From assembly GCF_022513585.1 (NCBI RefSeq), contig NZ_JAKWBF010000036.1:1-51479 (forward strand): DNA of 51,479 nucleotides, written 5' to 3'. Positions within the stretch are counted from its first letter, which is position 1, and each line of letters opens with the position of its first letter. The position numbers were made by a program, and so were the translations under genes. Origin of the DNA: Gordonia gummivorans (GTDB lineage Bacteria; Actinomycetota; Actinomycetes; Mycobacteriales; Mycobacteriaceae). The notes under the pieces are model-generated. The model had not been told where the DNA came from and made no database searches. It was given only the letters and a program-made list of their open reading frames with translations. Below are positions 1 through 8,864 of the stretch, in pieces.

Positions 1-5
1 TAGCA

Positions 6-33
6 GGTCGGAGGGCGTTTTCGCCCTCCGACC
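6..33. terminator. Hairpin terminator at window start
   Basis: A 12-bp perfect inverted repeat (GGTCGGAGGGCG / CGCCCTCCGACC) is separated by a TTTT loop. It probably terminates a gene lying to the left of the window. No strong U-tract follows, so it may act in both directions. Confidence 0.75.
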
Positions 34-83
34 TTCTGCTTTCGCCCACCAATCACGATCTGGGCCGACCGTCGCCGCGGGCG

Positions 84-89
84 TATATT
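84..89 (+). promoter_or_regulatory. -10 box of a leaderless promoter
   Basis: TATATT lies exactly six bases before the ATG at 96 and no Shine-Dalgarno sequence is present. In actinobacteria this spacing usually places the transcription start at or next to the A of the ATG. It supports 96 as the original start of the broken gene downstream. Confidence 0.5.
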
Positions 90-95
90 CACACC

Positions 96-570
96 ATGGC
101 CACCGGCCAGAATCACACCCGATCACCGACGCCGACCTCGCGGAACTCATCGCCCGCGTGGACGAGGCCGCTGGCGCCTTCATTCGCGGCGATTTCCGCA
201 CGTACCTGGCCCTGCTCGAGCACTCCGACGACTACACGTTGATGCCGCCGGGTGGCGGTCCGACCATTCACGGCTTCGACGGCACACCGGAAGACATCGA
301 CGCGACCAGCGCCTTCTTCGGAGGCCCGGGCGAAGCAACCTGGGTCACGGAAGCCACGTACGTGTCGGGCGACATGGTCGTGCTGGTCGGCGTGGAACGC
401 CAAAGCGGAGTGATCGACGGTCGTGAGCGGCAAGACTGGTCGCTGCGCCTCACGCTGGTGTCCGACGTCACGCCGACGGCTGGCAGATCATCCACCGCCA
501 CGCAGACGCTCTCGTGCACCCAATACCGTTCGACCACGTCGCAGAACTCGCCCGCGGCCTCGACAGCTGA
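96..570 (+). pseudogene. SnoaL-like / DUF4440 family protein, broken by two single-base frameshifts
   Basis: The intact product would be about 158 aa, a small NTF2-fold protein of the SnoaL / ketosteroid-isomerase-like type; the substrate cannot be predicted. The longest open frame (from GTG 158 to 589) is misleading at both ends. The natural start is the ATG at 96, behind a -10 box, but its frame leaves the conserved frame within the CCC run at 118-120; one extra C would join MATGQNHT to PITDADLAELIARV. Near 460/461 one T is missing: restoring it turns the unrelated tail into LVFRRHADGWQIIHRHADA and ends at the TGA at 568-570. Both defects are losses of one base in short runs. This is either a real pseudogene or two consensus errors; no comparable break was noticed in the other full-length genes of the window. 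Confidence 0.75.
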
Positions 571-592
571 TCTCCGCAGCCGAAACTGACTG

Positions 593-1036
593 TCACACAG
601 ATGCTTCCGCGACCGCGGCCAAGCGGTCCAAAGACGCGCTCAACTTCTCCGACGTGGTCGCCCGTGCACGCGGAAGCCTCTTCTCATCGGTGAGCCGAGT
701 CCAGTCGTAGGTGTGGGTCACCAGCACCTGATCGTTGGCGGGTTCGAGTTCCCATCGCCACAGATGTCCGGGAGGCGGACCGCCCGGCTCCGACGGACGC
801 CACGCAATCAGACGGCCCTCGTCGAATTCCTCGACGTGATTCTCCCGGACGGCACCCGTGGTGAGGGTCATCGCGAACACGTCACCCACCGCGCGCACCC
901 GTTGTTCAGGAGCCGCCGTGGCGAGATTGTCATTGCCGTCCCATTCGGGTTGCCGCGCCGGATCGGCGATCAACTCGAAAATCACCGCCGCGGGTGCATG
1001 GATGACACGTTGCGCACTCACGATCCGATCGATCAT
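593..1036 (-). CDS. SRPBCC (START-like) family protein
   Basis: 147 aa from the ATG at 1036, with GGAG just upstream; a TTG at 1048 directly behind the tdk stop codon is a possible alternative start. The protein opens with a beta strand and a PAAVIFELIADPARQPEW segment typical of the polyketide cyclase / SRPBCC helix-grip fold, and continues with strands ending in VTHTYDW. The family binds hydrophobic ligands in a cavity; no catalytic motif defines the substrate here. It lies 12 bp behind tdk on the same strand and is probably cotranscribed with it. Family assignment is fairly secure, function unknown. Confidence 0.8.
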   Translation of the reverse strand: MIDRIVSAQRVIHAPAAVIFELIADPARQPEWDGNDNLATAAPEQRVRAVGDVFAMTLTTGAVRENHVEEFDEGRLIAWRPSEPGGPPPGHLWRWELEPANDQVLVTHTYDWTRLTDEKRLPRARATTSEKLSASLDRLAAVAEASV

Positions 1037-1048
1037 GCTCCGATCCAA

Positions 1049-1660
1049 TCACCCGAGCCGGCCCTGCCGATGGTGAAGCCGACATAGTGCCTGGTAGTGG
1101 ACCTGTGTATCGCCTGAAGCAATCTCCCCCACAACCACATCCCCGACGGCCACGCGATCACCCGAGCGCACCACCACACCGTCGGCCACGCGGGCATTGT
1201 GCGTGGCCGGGCGACCACACCAGCACAGCACGATCGCCTGCATGCGGTGCACCTCGTCGGCGACTTCGATGAGCCGTGCCGACCCCGGGAACAGCCGCGC
1301 CTGAAAGTCCGTGAGCAGACCGAACGCGAGCACATCCACCCCCGCCTCGTCGACGAGACGCACCAGGGCCTCCACCTGTGACGGCGTCAGGAACTGCGCC
1401 TCGTCGCACACCACGTAGTCGAGTTCGCCTGCCGATCCGTCGTCCATGGCAGCGGCGAACACGTCATCGCCCGGCCCGACGATGACTGCGGTGGCAGTCA
1501 GACCGATCCGGCTCGTCACCATTGGCGCACCCGACCGGTCCAGAGTGCTGACCAGAACGCCACGGCGCCCCTGCCGACTCTGGTTGAAGTGCGTCTGCAG
1601 GGCAAAGGTCGACTTGCCCGCACCCATCGGGCCATGAAAGAAGACGAGCCGCGCGATCAT
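1049..1660 (-). CDS. tdk: Thymidine kinase (type II family)
   Basis: 203 aa, normal length for the cytosolic tetrameric type II thymidine kinases that phosphorylate deoxythymidine with ATP in the salvage pathway. A P-loop (GPMGAGKST, residues 10-18) is followed by the DEAQF metal/catalytic motif near residue 87, whose Asp-Glu are typical of the family. The C-terminal part contains CWCGRPATHNAR, which looks like the lasso region; only one close pair of cysteines is seen, so the zinc site may be incomplete. The ATG at 1660 is the first codon of a clean start. The gene precedes the SRPBCC gene in a two-gene unit and diverges from the hydrolase at 1807. Confidence 0.88.
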   Translation of the reverse strand: MIARLVFFHGPMGAGKSTFALQTHFNQSRQGRRGVLVSTLDRSGAPMVTSRIGLTATAVIVGPGDDVFAAAMDDGSAGELDYVVCDEAQFLTPSQVEALVRLVDEAGVDVLAFGLLTDFQARLFPGSARLIEVADEVHRMQAIVLCWCGRPATHNARVADGVVVRSGDRVAVGDVVVGEIASGDTQVHYQALCRLHHRQGRLG

Positions 1661-1806
1661 CGCACGTCACCACACCACGAACTCATCGTCCGATGATGCC
1701 GCACCGCGGCAGCGCTTGCGCATGACGCCGAACCGCGCATCGTGGATCTCCCGGACGAGTAGCCTCTGGCGAAAGTGTCGTCGGTCACAACTTGGGGGGT
1801 CATGCG

Positions 1807-3543
1807 ATGGTGGCGCGTCGGAGAAGTGTCGTGGTGGCCATGGTGTTGTCGACAGCGTTGGCGCTGACGTGGACCGGCGCACCGACGTCGGAGGCCGCGC
1901 CCGCTCGATCGGAGACCACCTACGCCTCCACGTCCGCGGTGTCGTCGGTCGTCGCGACCGTCGTTCGGGTACGCATACCGTTGCCGCCGACCGCCGGAAG
2001 GCACCCCGAGGCGTGTGACTGGTTGTCGTACTTGCGTTTCCGATCCTCCGCCGGCCCAGGACGGTCGGCCGACGCCGATCGCATCGTGGTGGCTCAACCG
2101 GGGATCTTCGAGGGCGCAGGCGCATTCGAAAGCGTTGCGCGCAACACGGTGGCCGCCGCTGCGCGGGCCGGATCGTCGATCGAGTTCTGGGCCCTCGACC
2201 GTCGGTCCAACTGCATGGAAGACCACACCGGCATCGACGCCGCGCTGAAGTCTGGCTCCTTCGAGACCGCAGCCGGCTACTACGTGTCCGGGAAGACCGT
2301 CAATGGTCGCCGATTCGCTGGATTCCCCGACTTCCCGGCGAACGGCCCGCAGTACGCGTGGTTGCGGCACCAGGGTGTCGAGCAGACCCTCCGCGACGAA
2401 TACGACCTTCTCCGCGCCGAACTCCCCGACCAGCGACTCCGCAAGCAGAAGGTGATCTGCGGCGGCCATTCGCTCGGCGGCTTCATCACCGGCTTCTTCG
2501 CCGAATGGGACTTCGACGGCGATCGACGGACCACGCAGGACGCCGGGTTCAATCAGTGCGCGGGATACGTCGCGCTCGACACCGGTATCACCTCCGACCT
2601 CACCGCACTCACCGGTGGGCTGAATCTTCCCACCAGCGTTCGCATTCCGGACATCCCCGCACCGGTGGGCACCGTGCTCGACGCCGCACTCGGAATCGTC
2701 GACACCGCACTGCCGGTGCTGGCGCTGCCCGCGGTCATCAATCCGGAGACGATGAACCTGCTCGCCCTCACCGGCCTCGCCGCCCGACTCGACCCCGACG
2801 GCGTCGACGACGTCATCACCCACTTGCCCAAGAACCTCAACGTCGACATGACGCTGCGCACGCTGCTGGCCAAGGACTACCCGATGTTCCTCACCGGCCA
2901 ACCCGACATCCACACCCTGCACGCCACCAACACCGCTGTCCTCGGCGCCATCCTCGACGACAACTCACAACCCTTCGGCTTCCTGCAGACCAGTGTCGGG
3001 TTCATCGGCTCCGGTCCGGTCGTCCCCAAGTCATTCCCCTTGCCGGACGCCGTGGCGAAGCGGATTCCCCTGTCGCTCACTTCTTTCGGCGACGCACCGA
3101 AGTATGCACCGAGCGGGTTCGCGCCCGACATCGTCTATACCTGGCGCGACTACGACCAGATCGATCCATCCCTGTACCGATACACGACGCCCAGCAACGA
3201 GGTCACCTCGATCCACGAACTCGCGCGTAACCTGTCCGAACCGCCGCTCGACTTCACCGAGTGGTACTTCCCCACCGCGCTGCCTGCCGAACTGTCGAAC
3301 CGCAACGGCGGCGCGGCGGCTCGTCACCGGTTCTATCCCGGCGCCGCCAATCGCGCACCGATGGTGACGTTCATCGCCGCGGGCGGTGTGCAACCCACCC
3401 CGGCGGCCAATCCGCGTGGCATCGTCGTCCGCTTGCCCGGCTACAACCACATCGACGTCCTGACCGCTGCCGCGCGCCAGAACAACGGCCGCCCGGAACA
3501 GGTGTCGACGCGGCTGGCCGCCTTCGCGATCAACGTGCGCTGA
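1807..3543 (+). CDS. Secreted alpha/beta hydrolase (lipase/esterase-like)
   Basis: 578 aa from the ATG at 1807, preceded by GGGGGG at 1794-1799; an in-frame TTG at 1792 lies inside this Shine-Dalgarno sequence and is unlikely. The N-terminus has basic residues, a hydrophobic stretch and an AxA site (SEAAPA), a Sec signal peptide, so the enzyme is exported. A nucleophile elbow GGHSLGG lies near residue 220 and late HIDV supplies a plausible catalytic His. The cell-wall mycolate and lipid context makes an esterase or lipase reasonable, but the substrate is unknown. The stop codon ends one base before that of the convergent SDR gene. Confidence 0.75.
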   Translation: MVARRRSVVVAMVLSTALALTWTGAPTSEAAPARSETTYASTSAVSSVVATVVRVRIPLPPTAGRHPEACDWLSYLRFRSSAGPGRSADADRIVVAQPGIFEGAGAFESVARNTVAAAARAGSSIEFWALDRRSNCMEDHTGIDAALKSGSFETAAGYYVSGKTVNGRRFAGFPDFPANGPQYAWLRHQGVEQTLRDEYDLLRAELPDQRLRKQKVICGGHSLGGFITGFFAEWDFDGDRRTTQDAGFNQCAGYVALDTGITSDLTALTGGLNLPTSVRIPDIPAPVGTVLDAALGIVDTALPVLALPAVINPETMNLLALTGLAARLDPDGVDDVITHLPKNLNVDMTLRTLLAKDYPMFLTGQPDIHTLHATNTAVLGAILDDNSQPFGFLQTSVGFIGSGPVVPKSFPLPDAVAKRIPLSLTSFGDAPKYAPSGFAPDIVYTWRDYDQIDPSLYRYTTPSNEVTSIHELARNLSEPPLDFTEWYFPTALPAELSNRNGGAAARHRFYPGAANRAPMVTFIAAGGVQPTPAANPRGIVVRLPGYNHIDVLTAAARQNNGRPEQVSTRLAAFAINVR

Positions 3544-3544
3544 G

Positions 3545-4387
3545 TCAGTTGCCGCGCGCCATCGCGATCATGCCCTTCAGGTCGAGGCCCGCCTTGGTGC
3601 CGCCATCCACCAGGATGTCGGTGCCGGTGAGATACCCGGGTTTCGTGCTCGCCACGAAGGCGAGGATCTCCGCGACCTCGTCGGGTTTACCGAATCGCTT
3701 GAGCGCCGCGTAGTCGAGGAGCTTGGCCGACCCGCTCTTCTCTTCCAGCCTGCCCATCGCGGTGTCGAAGCTGCCCGGCGACACCGACACGATGCGTGCA
3801 CCTTTCGCACCGAAGTCGGCGGCCATCTCGCGGGTGTACCAGATCACGAAGGCCTTGCTGGTGCTGTACGCGGCACCAGCGCGCGCGGAGGCAGGCAAGA
3901 CTCGGGTGCTACCCACCAACTTGCGTTCCATCGCGCCAACGTCCTTGCGTGCCAACCGGAATGCGCGGGTGGGCTGGAGAAGCCGCGGACTCATATGGCC
4001 GGCGATCGACGCGACGTTCACGATCGCGTCGCCTTCGCCCGCGACCCGAAGATAGGACTCGACGACGTTGACCGTACCCACCGCGTTGATTCGCGCGATG
4101 AACCTGGCGTCGCCCATCTGTGGACTCACCCCCGCGGTGTGGATCAATGCGCGGACGTGACCACCCCGCTCGGCATCGTCGATCAGCGCATCGACCGAGG
4201 CACGGTCGGTGATGTCGCACACTGTGCCCGACGCCTCGATACCGGCAGCGGTCAACTCGTCCACGGCGCGATCGAGTCGGCCGCCGTCGACGTCGGCGAG
4301 CACGATCCGGTGATCGACGCCGATGATCCTTGCGGTCGCCAATCCCATGCCGCCGGTTCCCCCGGTGATGATCGCCGTCTGCTGCAT
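3545..4387 (-). CDS. Short-chain dehydrogenase/reductase (SDR)
   Basis: 280 aa, classical SDR length. TGGTGGMG (residues 8-15) is the Rossmann glycine motif; ADVDGG downstream of beta-2 suggests NAD preference (Asp at the end of the strand). NVASIAG carries the structural Asn-Ala-Ser and YSTSK (about residue 174) the catalytic Tyr and Lys. The C-terminal GYLTGTDILVDGGT is typical. The protein should oxidise or reduce a hydroxyl/keto group in the cytosol; the substrate is not predictable. It diverges from the amine oxidase/ceramidase operon across a 200-bp region that holds an operator-like palindrome, so shared regulation is possible. Confidence 0.85.
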   Translation of the reverse strand: MQQTAIITGGTGGMGLATARIIGVDHRIVLADVDGGRLDRAVDELTAAGIEASGTVCDITDRASVDALIDDAERGGHVRALIHTAGVSPQMGDARFIARINAVGTVNVVESYLRVAGEGDAIVNVASIAGHMSPRLLQPTRAFRLARKDVGAMERKLVGSTRVLPASARAGAAYSTSKAFVIWYTREMAADFGAKGARIVSVSPGSFDTAMGRLEEKSGSAKLLDYAALKRFGKPDEVAEILAFVASTKPGYLTGTDILVDGGTKAGLDLKGMIAMARGN

Positions 4388-4509
4388 GCTCGCTCCGTTT
4401 CACTCGATCAGATACCCGCCGCCACCGTCATCCTGCCCGACTGTGCGGCTCTGGTCTTCCCCGTTTTCGGCCAATTCGCCCCGCCATCTCGTTACCTTGG
4501 CGTAACTTC

Positions 4510-4523
4510 AGGTCAAATGACCT
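4510..4523. promoter_or_regulatory. Operator-like palindrome in divergent promoter region
   Basis: AGGTCA-AA-TGACCT, two 6-bp arms with a 2-bp spacer, lies between the SDR gene (minus) and the amine oxidase gene (plus). A second palindrome, CGTGATCACG, sits at 4549-4558 in the probable leader of the amine oxidase gene. The first resembles a TetR-type site; the TetR encoded at 6082 is the natural candidate binder. Confidence 0.4.
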
Positions 4524-4589
4524 AAACATGTCGCCGGTAGTTTCGTTTCGTGATCACGACGCAGGGGTGCGTCGACGAACGGGGGTTTC

Positions 4590-6065
4590 ATGAGTAGCAA
4601 TGTGTCGCGCCGCCAGTTCCTTGCCGGCAGCGCTGCGGTAGCGGGGACCACGGCGGGAGTGCTCGCGCTCGGGCATCACCCGGCCAACGCGGCACCCCGC
4701 GACGGCGTGGTCGACGCGATCGTCGTCGGTGCCGGCCTCTCGGGCCTGGCCGCAGCCAAGACACTCAGCGAGGGCGGCGCGTCGGTCGTCGTCCTGGAGG
4801 CACGCGATCGGCCGGGCGGCCGCGTCCACAACATCAAGTCGCCTCGACTCGGCGCCACGCTCGACGCAGGTGCGGAATTCATCGGACCGACGCAGAACCA
4901 CATCGCCGCCCTCGCGCGCGAGTACGACGTCCGCACCCTGCGCACCTACAACGTCGGCGACAGCATCTTCTTCAATGACGGACGCGCACAACGCATGTCC
5001 GCAGCGGTGCCGCTTCCCCTCGTTCCGGACATCGGGGAGGCAGGGCCGGCACTCGCGCGGGCGTCGGCCGATGCCCTGGCCGGATTCCCGGTCGGCGAAC
5101 CGTGGAAACACCCGAACGCCCGCCACCTCGATTCGCTCACCTGGAAGCAGTACACCGACCAGATGGTCAGCACGCAGACCGCTCGCGACCTGATGCAGGT
5201 CGCGATGTCGGCGCCGCTGTCCGTCCGTCCCGACGAGGTCTCGGCTCTGTACTTCCTCAACTACATCGCGGCCTCCGGCGACGAGAACAATCCCGGCACC
5301 CTGATTCGCCTCCTGAGCACCGATGGCGGCGCGCAGGAGAAACTCTTCGAGGGTGGTGCCGCGCTCATCCCGTTGCGCATGGCCAAGGCACTCGGTCGTC
5401 GCATGGTCTACAACGCACCGGTCCGCACGATCGCGACCTCGGGCGGCATCGCGACCGTCACCAGCGACGCGGGCACCTTCCGCGGACGGAAGGTCATCGT
5501 CGCGATGTCGCCGGCCATCAGCGACCAGATCGATTACCGCCCAGGTCTTCCCGCGTCCCGCGTGGGATTGACACGCGGCTACCACATGGGTGCGGTGAGC
5601 AAGTTCGCGGCGCTGTATCGGCGACCGTTCTGGCGCGAGAAGGGCCTGTCCGGCCAGGTATATGGCGACGGCCGACCGATCGACGTCACGTTCGAGAGCT
5701 ATGCCGAGGACCGGCACATCCTCATGGGGTTCATCTCCGCGGATGCGATGCGTCGCCTCGACCGTGCACCCGCGCACCAGATCGTACGCGAGTGCATCGG
5801 GAACTTCGTCGACTACTTCGGTCCGGAGGCACGCGACTTCATCGACTACGGCATCTTCAAATGGGATCTCGAGCCCTGGTCTCGTGGTGGTCCGGTCGCG
5901 GTGAGTTCACCGGGTACCCTCACCCGATTCGGGCCGGCGCTGCGCGCTCCGGTGGGCCCCATCCACTGGGCAGGGACCGAGACCGCCGACTATTGGACCG
6001 GATACATGGACGGTGCCGTTCGTTCCGGCAAGCGCGCGGCCCGCGAAGTTCTCGGGGCCCTGTGA
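4590..6065 (+). CDS. Tat-exported flavin monoamine oxidase
   Basis: 491 aa. The N-terminus SRRQFLAGSAAVAG is a twin-arginine signal followed by a hydrophobic stretch and an Ala-rich cleavage region near residue 34, so the FAD protein is folded before export. VVGAGLSGLAAA (about residues 45-56) is the dinucleotide-binding motif and EARDRPGGRVH the second FAD signature. The C-terminal IHWAGTETADYWTGYMDGA closes the FAD site, as in monoamine oxidases and L-amino-acid oxidases. The enzyme would oxidatively deaminate an amine to an aldehyde with release of H2O2. GGGGG precedes the ATG. It is followed after 16 bp by the TetR gene and then the ceramidase, apparently one operon. Confidence 0.88.
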   Translation: MSSNVSRRQFLAGSAAVAGTTAGVLALGHHPANAAPRDGVVDAIVVGAGLSGLAAAKTLSEGGASVVVLEARDRPGGRVHNIKSPRLGATLDAGAEFIGPTQNHIAALAREYDVRTLRTYNVGDSIFFNDGRAQRMSAAVPLPLVPDIGEAGPALARASADALAGFPVGEPWKHPNARHLDSLTWKQYTDQMVSTQTARDLMQVAMSAPLSVRPDEVSALYFLNYIAASGDENNPGTLIRLLSTDGGAQEKLFEGGAALIPLRMAKALGRRMVYNAPVRTIATSGGIATVTSDAGTFRGRKVIVAMSPAISDQIDYRPGLPASRVGLTRGYHMGAVSKFAALYRRPFWREKGLSGQVYGDGRPIDVTFESYAEDRHILMGFISADAMRRLDRAPAHQIVRECIGNFVDYFGPEARDFIDYGIFKWDLEPWSRGGPVAVSSPGTLTRFGPALRAPVGPIHWAGTETADYWTGYMDGAVRSGKRAAREVLGAL

Positions 6066-6081
6066 CCGGAGGACACCAGCA

Positions 6082-6735
6082 ATGAGAATGCCCGTCGAGA
6101 CCCGACGAGAACTGTTGCTGGACTCTGCCTTTCACGTCATCGCTCGTAACGGCGTCGACGGCGCAACGACGCGTGCAATCTGCGCCGAAGCGGGTGTCAC
6201 GCTCTCCACCTTCCACTACGTCTTCGACTCGCGCGAGGCATTGCTCGCCGCGCTCGTGCACCGCGGCATCGAGATGGAACTCGAGGCGATGGCATCTGCA
6301 CTCGGGCAGGGCGCAACCGTCGGGTCGCGTGGGCGACGCGGCGTCGGGCTGATGTTGAGTGGCGCGCTAACGGCCTATATCGACGGTGTGGAAGCCGATC
6401 CCGATCGCGAGCAGGCGATGATCGCGCTCAATCAGTACGCGCGCCAGACCGACGGCCTTCGTGCGTTCGGGGCCCAGATGTATCACTCGTACTACGACGC
6501 CATCGCGAACGGCCTCGCGGCGGCCGCAGCAATGGCGGGCGTGACGTGGGACCGTCCGGTACGCGAGCTCTCCCCACTGGTGGTTGCCGCCACGGACGGA
6601 ATCACGCTCGCCTACCTCAACATTCGCGACCGTTCGGTCTGCGACACGATCGCAATGGCGACCACATCACTGTTGATGACACACATCGTCGACGAGGTCG
6701 ACTCAGGGGGAGATCTACATGGACATCAGCCGTAG
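6082..6735 (+). CDS. TetR family transcriptional regulator
   Basis: 217 aa from the ATG at 6082, with GGAGG at 6069-6073; a longer reading from 6013 would overlap the amine oxidase gene and is rejected. Residues 10-55 form a TetR DNA-binding domain: TTRAICAEAGVTLSTFHYVFDSREALL is a typical helix-turn-helix. The C-terminal ligand-binding domain is helical with no diagnostic motif. Its place between two Tat-exported enzymes, with a 17-bp overlap into the ceramidase gene, makes it the likely local regulator, perhaps sensing a lipid or amine product and acting at the palindrome upstream of the amine oxidase gene. Confidence 0.87.
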   Translation: MRMPVETRRELLLDSAFHVIARNGVDGATTRAICAEAGVTLSTFHYVFDSREALLAALVHRGIEMELEAMASALGQGATVGSRGRRGVGLMLSGALTAYIDGVEADPDREQAMIALNQYARQTDGLRAFGAQMYHSYYDAIANGLAAAAAMAGVTWDRPVRELSPLVVAATDGITLAYLNIRDRSVCDTIAMATTSLLMTHIVDEVDSGGDLHGHQP

Positions 6736-8770
6736 AAAACTACTTCAGACCACAGCTGCGTCCGCAGTCGGGGGCGGTGTCGCGCTGGCCGTGGGAACCA
6801 CAGTCAGCGCGACACCGAGCGGGGCCACACCCGCTCGCGAGGACAGCACGAACTATCTGGTCGGGTGCGGAATCGCCGACATGACCGGCGCCATCGCCGG
6901 TCAGGGAATGATGGGCTATTCCGACGCCAATCAGGTCGCCGAGGGGCTGCTCCAACGCTGTTGGGCCCGGGCCTACATCGTCGTCGACCAGTCCACCGGC
7001 GAACGCATCGTCTTCCTCACCGCCGACATCGCGTGCCTGTTCCAGTCCCATCACATGGGCCTGATGCCCAAGTTGCGCAAGCGATTCGGCGCGCTGTACA
7101 CCGAACGAAACGTCAACCTCAATGCGACGCACACCCATGCGTCCTGTGGCGGGACGGCCTGGGACTACGCCTACTCGCTGGCCGCCTACGGGTTCAAGAA
7201 GAACTCCTACCAAGCCGAACTCGACGGACTGTTCAACGCGATCGTGCGCGCGCACGAGAACCTCGCGCCCGGCTCCATCGGCCTCGGTCGGTCCGAACTG
7301 CACAACGCGAGCGCCAACCGGTCCAAGGTCGCCTTCGACCTCAATCCCCGCGCCGACCGTCGCCACTTCCCGCATGCCATCGACCCCGCCGTCACGGTCC
7401 TGCGATTCCGCCAGGGCGCCAAGGACGTCGGAGCGATCACCTGGTTCTCCACCCACGGCACGTCACTGACCGACAAGAATCACTTGATCGCCGGCGACAA
7501 CAAGGGGTATGCCAGTTATCGCTGGGAGCGCGACGAACCCGGCATCGTCGCAGCGTTCCCACAGACCAACTCGGGCGACATGACGCCCAACCTCAAACTG
7601 AGAAAGATGCGTCCGAGCGGGCCCACCGACGACAACCGCCTCAACTGCGCGATCATCGGCGAACGCCAGTATCAAGCGGGCCGTGTCGCGTTCGCCGGAG
7701 CGCAGGGTATGCGACGCGGCGGCGTCGATTCGGCGGTGCGCTACGTCGACATGTCGGCAGTCAGCATCAATCCGGCATTCACCCCGGAAGGGCGGCCGGC
7801 ACGCACCACGCCGGCGATGATGGGCGCCGCCGCTGCCGCGACAAGCACCGAGGACAACTACTACTCGCAGCTGGGATTTCTGAAAGAGGGTGTCACCAAT
7901 CCGCTCGTGACAGCTTTCGGCGGTGACAAGCACCCACCGATCGCCCCGTGGATGCGCGACATGCAGGCACCCAAGCTGACGCTGTTCCCCCTCGGTCTGC
8001 TTCCGCCGTCTCCGTGGATTCCACACGTGGTGCCGCTGCAGATCATGCGCATCGGTGAACTCGTCCTGGTCGCGATTCCCGCCGAGGTGACCATCGTCGC
8101 CGGTCTGCGACTACGACGAGTCGTCGCCGACGCTCTGCACGTGGACATCGATGACGTTCTGATCCAAGGCTATTCGAATGCCTACACCCAGTACGTGACC
8201 ACGCCGGAGGAGTACGACGCCCAGCAGTACGAGGGCGGCGAAACCCAGTACGGCCGGTGGACCCTGTCGGCCTACATGCAAGAGTTCGCCCGTCTCGCCG
8301 CGGCCATGGCGTCCGGCCGCACCCTGGGCCGCGGACCCGCGCCGCTGGACAAGGCGGGACTGCAGCCCGACCTTCTGCCTGCGGTACCGCCGGATCGTCC
8401 GATTCCCGGACACCGCTACGGCGACGTTCTCACGCAGCCCCGAAATCGATACCGGCCAGGCCAATTGGTGTCGGCCGAGTTCGTCGGAGCTCATCCCAAC
8501 AACGATTTCCGGCATGGCCGAACATATCTCGAGATCCAACGGCGCGACGGTCTGCGCTGGCAGGTCGTCGCCGACGACAACGACTGGTCCACCGAATTCC
8601 ATTGGTCGAGGCCGGCGGGCTCGTCGGACACCTCCAAGGTGCGTATCACCTGGAAGAGCCCGGCCGAGGTTTCGGGAACCTACCGCGTGCGCTACTTCGG
8701 AAACAGCAAAGACGCGCAGGGAAAGATCCACGAATTCAGTGGCGTGTCAAGAGAGTTCCGCGTCGGCTGA
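6719..8770 (+). CDS. Tat-exported neutral ceramidase
   Basis: 683 aa, the length of neutral/alkaline non-lysosomal ceramidases, which hydrolyse ceramide to sphingosine and fatty acid at a zinc site. The start MDISRRKLLQTT is a twin-arginine signal. NATHTHASCGG (about residue 138) gives family histidines, and QTNSGDMTPN (about residue 284) contains the catalytic-serine motif in its NSGD context. A C-terminal beta-sandwich (from about residue 540) ends the protein, as in Pseudomonas ceramidase. The ATG is preceded by AGGGGGAG and overlaps the end of the TetR gene, indicating translational coupling. The neighbouring amine oxidase could act on the released sphingoid base; that link is inference. 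Confidence 0.9.
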   Translation: MDISRRKLLQTTAASAVGGGVALAVGTTVSATPSGATPAREDSTNYLVGCGIADMTGAIAGQGMMGYSDANQVAEGLLQRCWARAYIVVDQSTGERIVFLTADIACLFQSHHMGLMPKLRKRFGALYTERNVNLNATHTHASCGGTAWDYAYSLAAYGFKKNSYQAELDGLFNAIVRAHENLAPGSIGLGRSELHNASANRSKVAFDLNPRADRRHFPHAIDPAVTVLRFRQGAKDVGAITWFSTHGTSLTDKNHLIAGDNKGYASYRWERDEPGIVAAFPQTNSGDMTPNLKLRKMRPSGPTDDNRLNCAIIGERQYQAGRVAFAGAQGMRRGGVDSAVRYVDMSAVSINPAFTPEGRPARTTPAMMGAAAAATSTEDNYYSQLGFLKEGVTNPLVTAFGGDKHPPIAPWMRDMQAPKLTLFPLGLLPPSPWIPHVVPLQIMRIGELVLVAIPAEVTIVAGLRLRRVVADALHVDIDDVLIQGYSNAYTQYVTTPEEYDAQQYEGGETQYGRWTLSAYMQEFARLAAAMASGRTLGRGPAPLDKAGLQPDLLPAVPPDRPIPGHRYGDVLTQPRNRYRPGQLVSAEFVGAHPNNDFRHGRTYLEIQRRDGLRWQVVADDNDWSTEFHWSRPAGSSDTSKVRITWKSPAEVSGTYRVRYFGNSKDAQGKIHEFSGVSREFRVG

Positions 8771-8788
8771 CCACCGCATCCCGTTGAG

Positions 8789-8848
8789 CGTGCGTCCCAA
8801 ATCGTTGACTGGGCATTTCGACGCACGGTCAACGAATTTCGACGCACG
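8789..8848. terminator. Bidirectional terminator with duplicated arm
   Basis: CGTGCGTC...TCGTTGAC (8789-8809) pairs with GTCAACGA...GACGCACG (8828-8848), 21 nt with three mismatches, between the convergent ceramidase and DUF4185 genes. The right arm is partly duplicated: a 20-bp direct repeat occurs at 8816-8835 and 8837-8856, so two alternative hairpins can form. Confidence 0.6.
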
Positions 8849-8864
8849 GTCAACGAGGTGGAGA

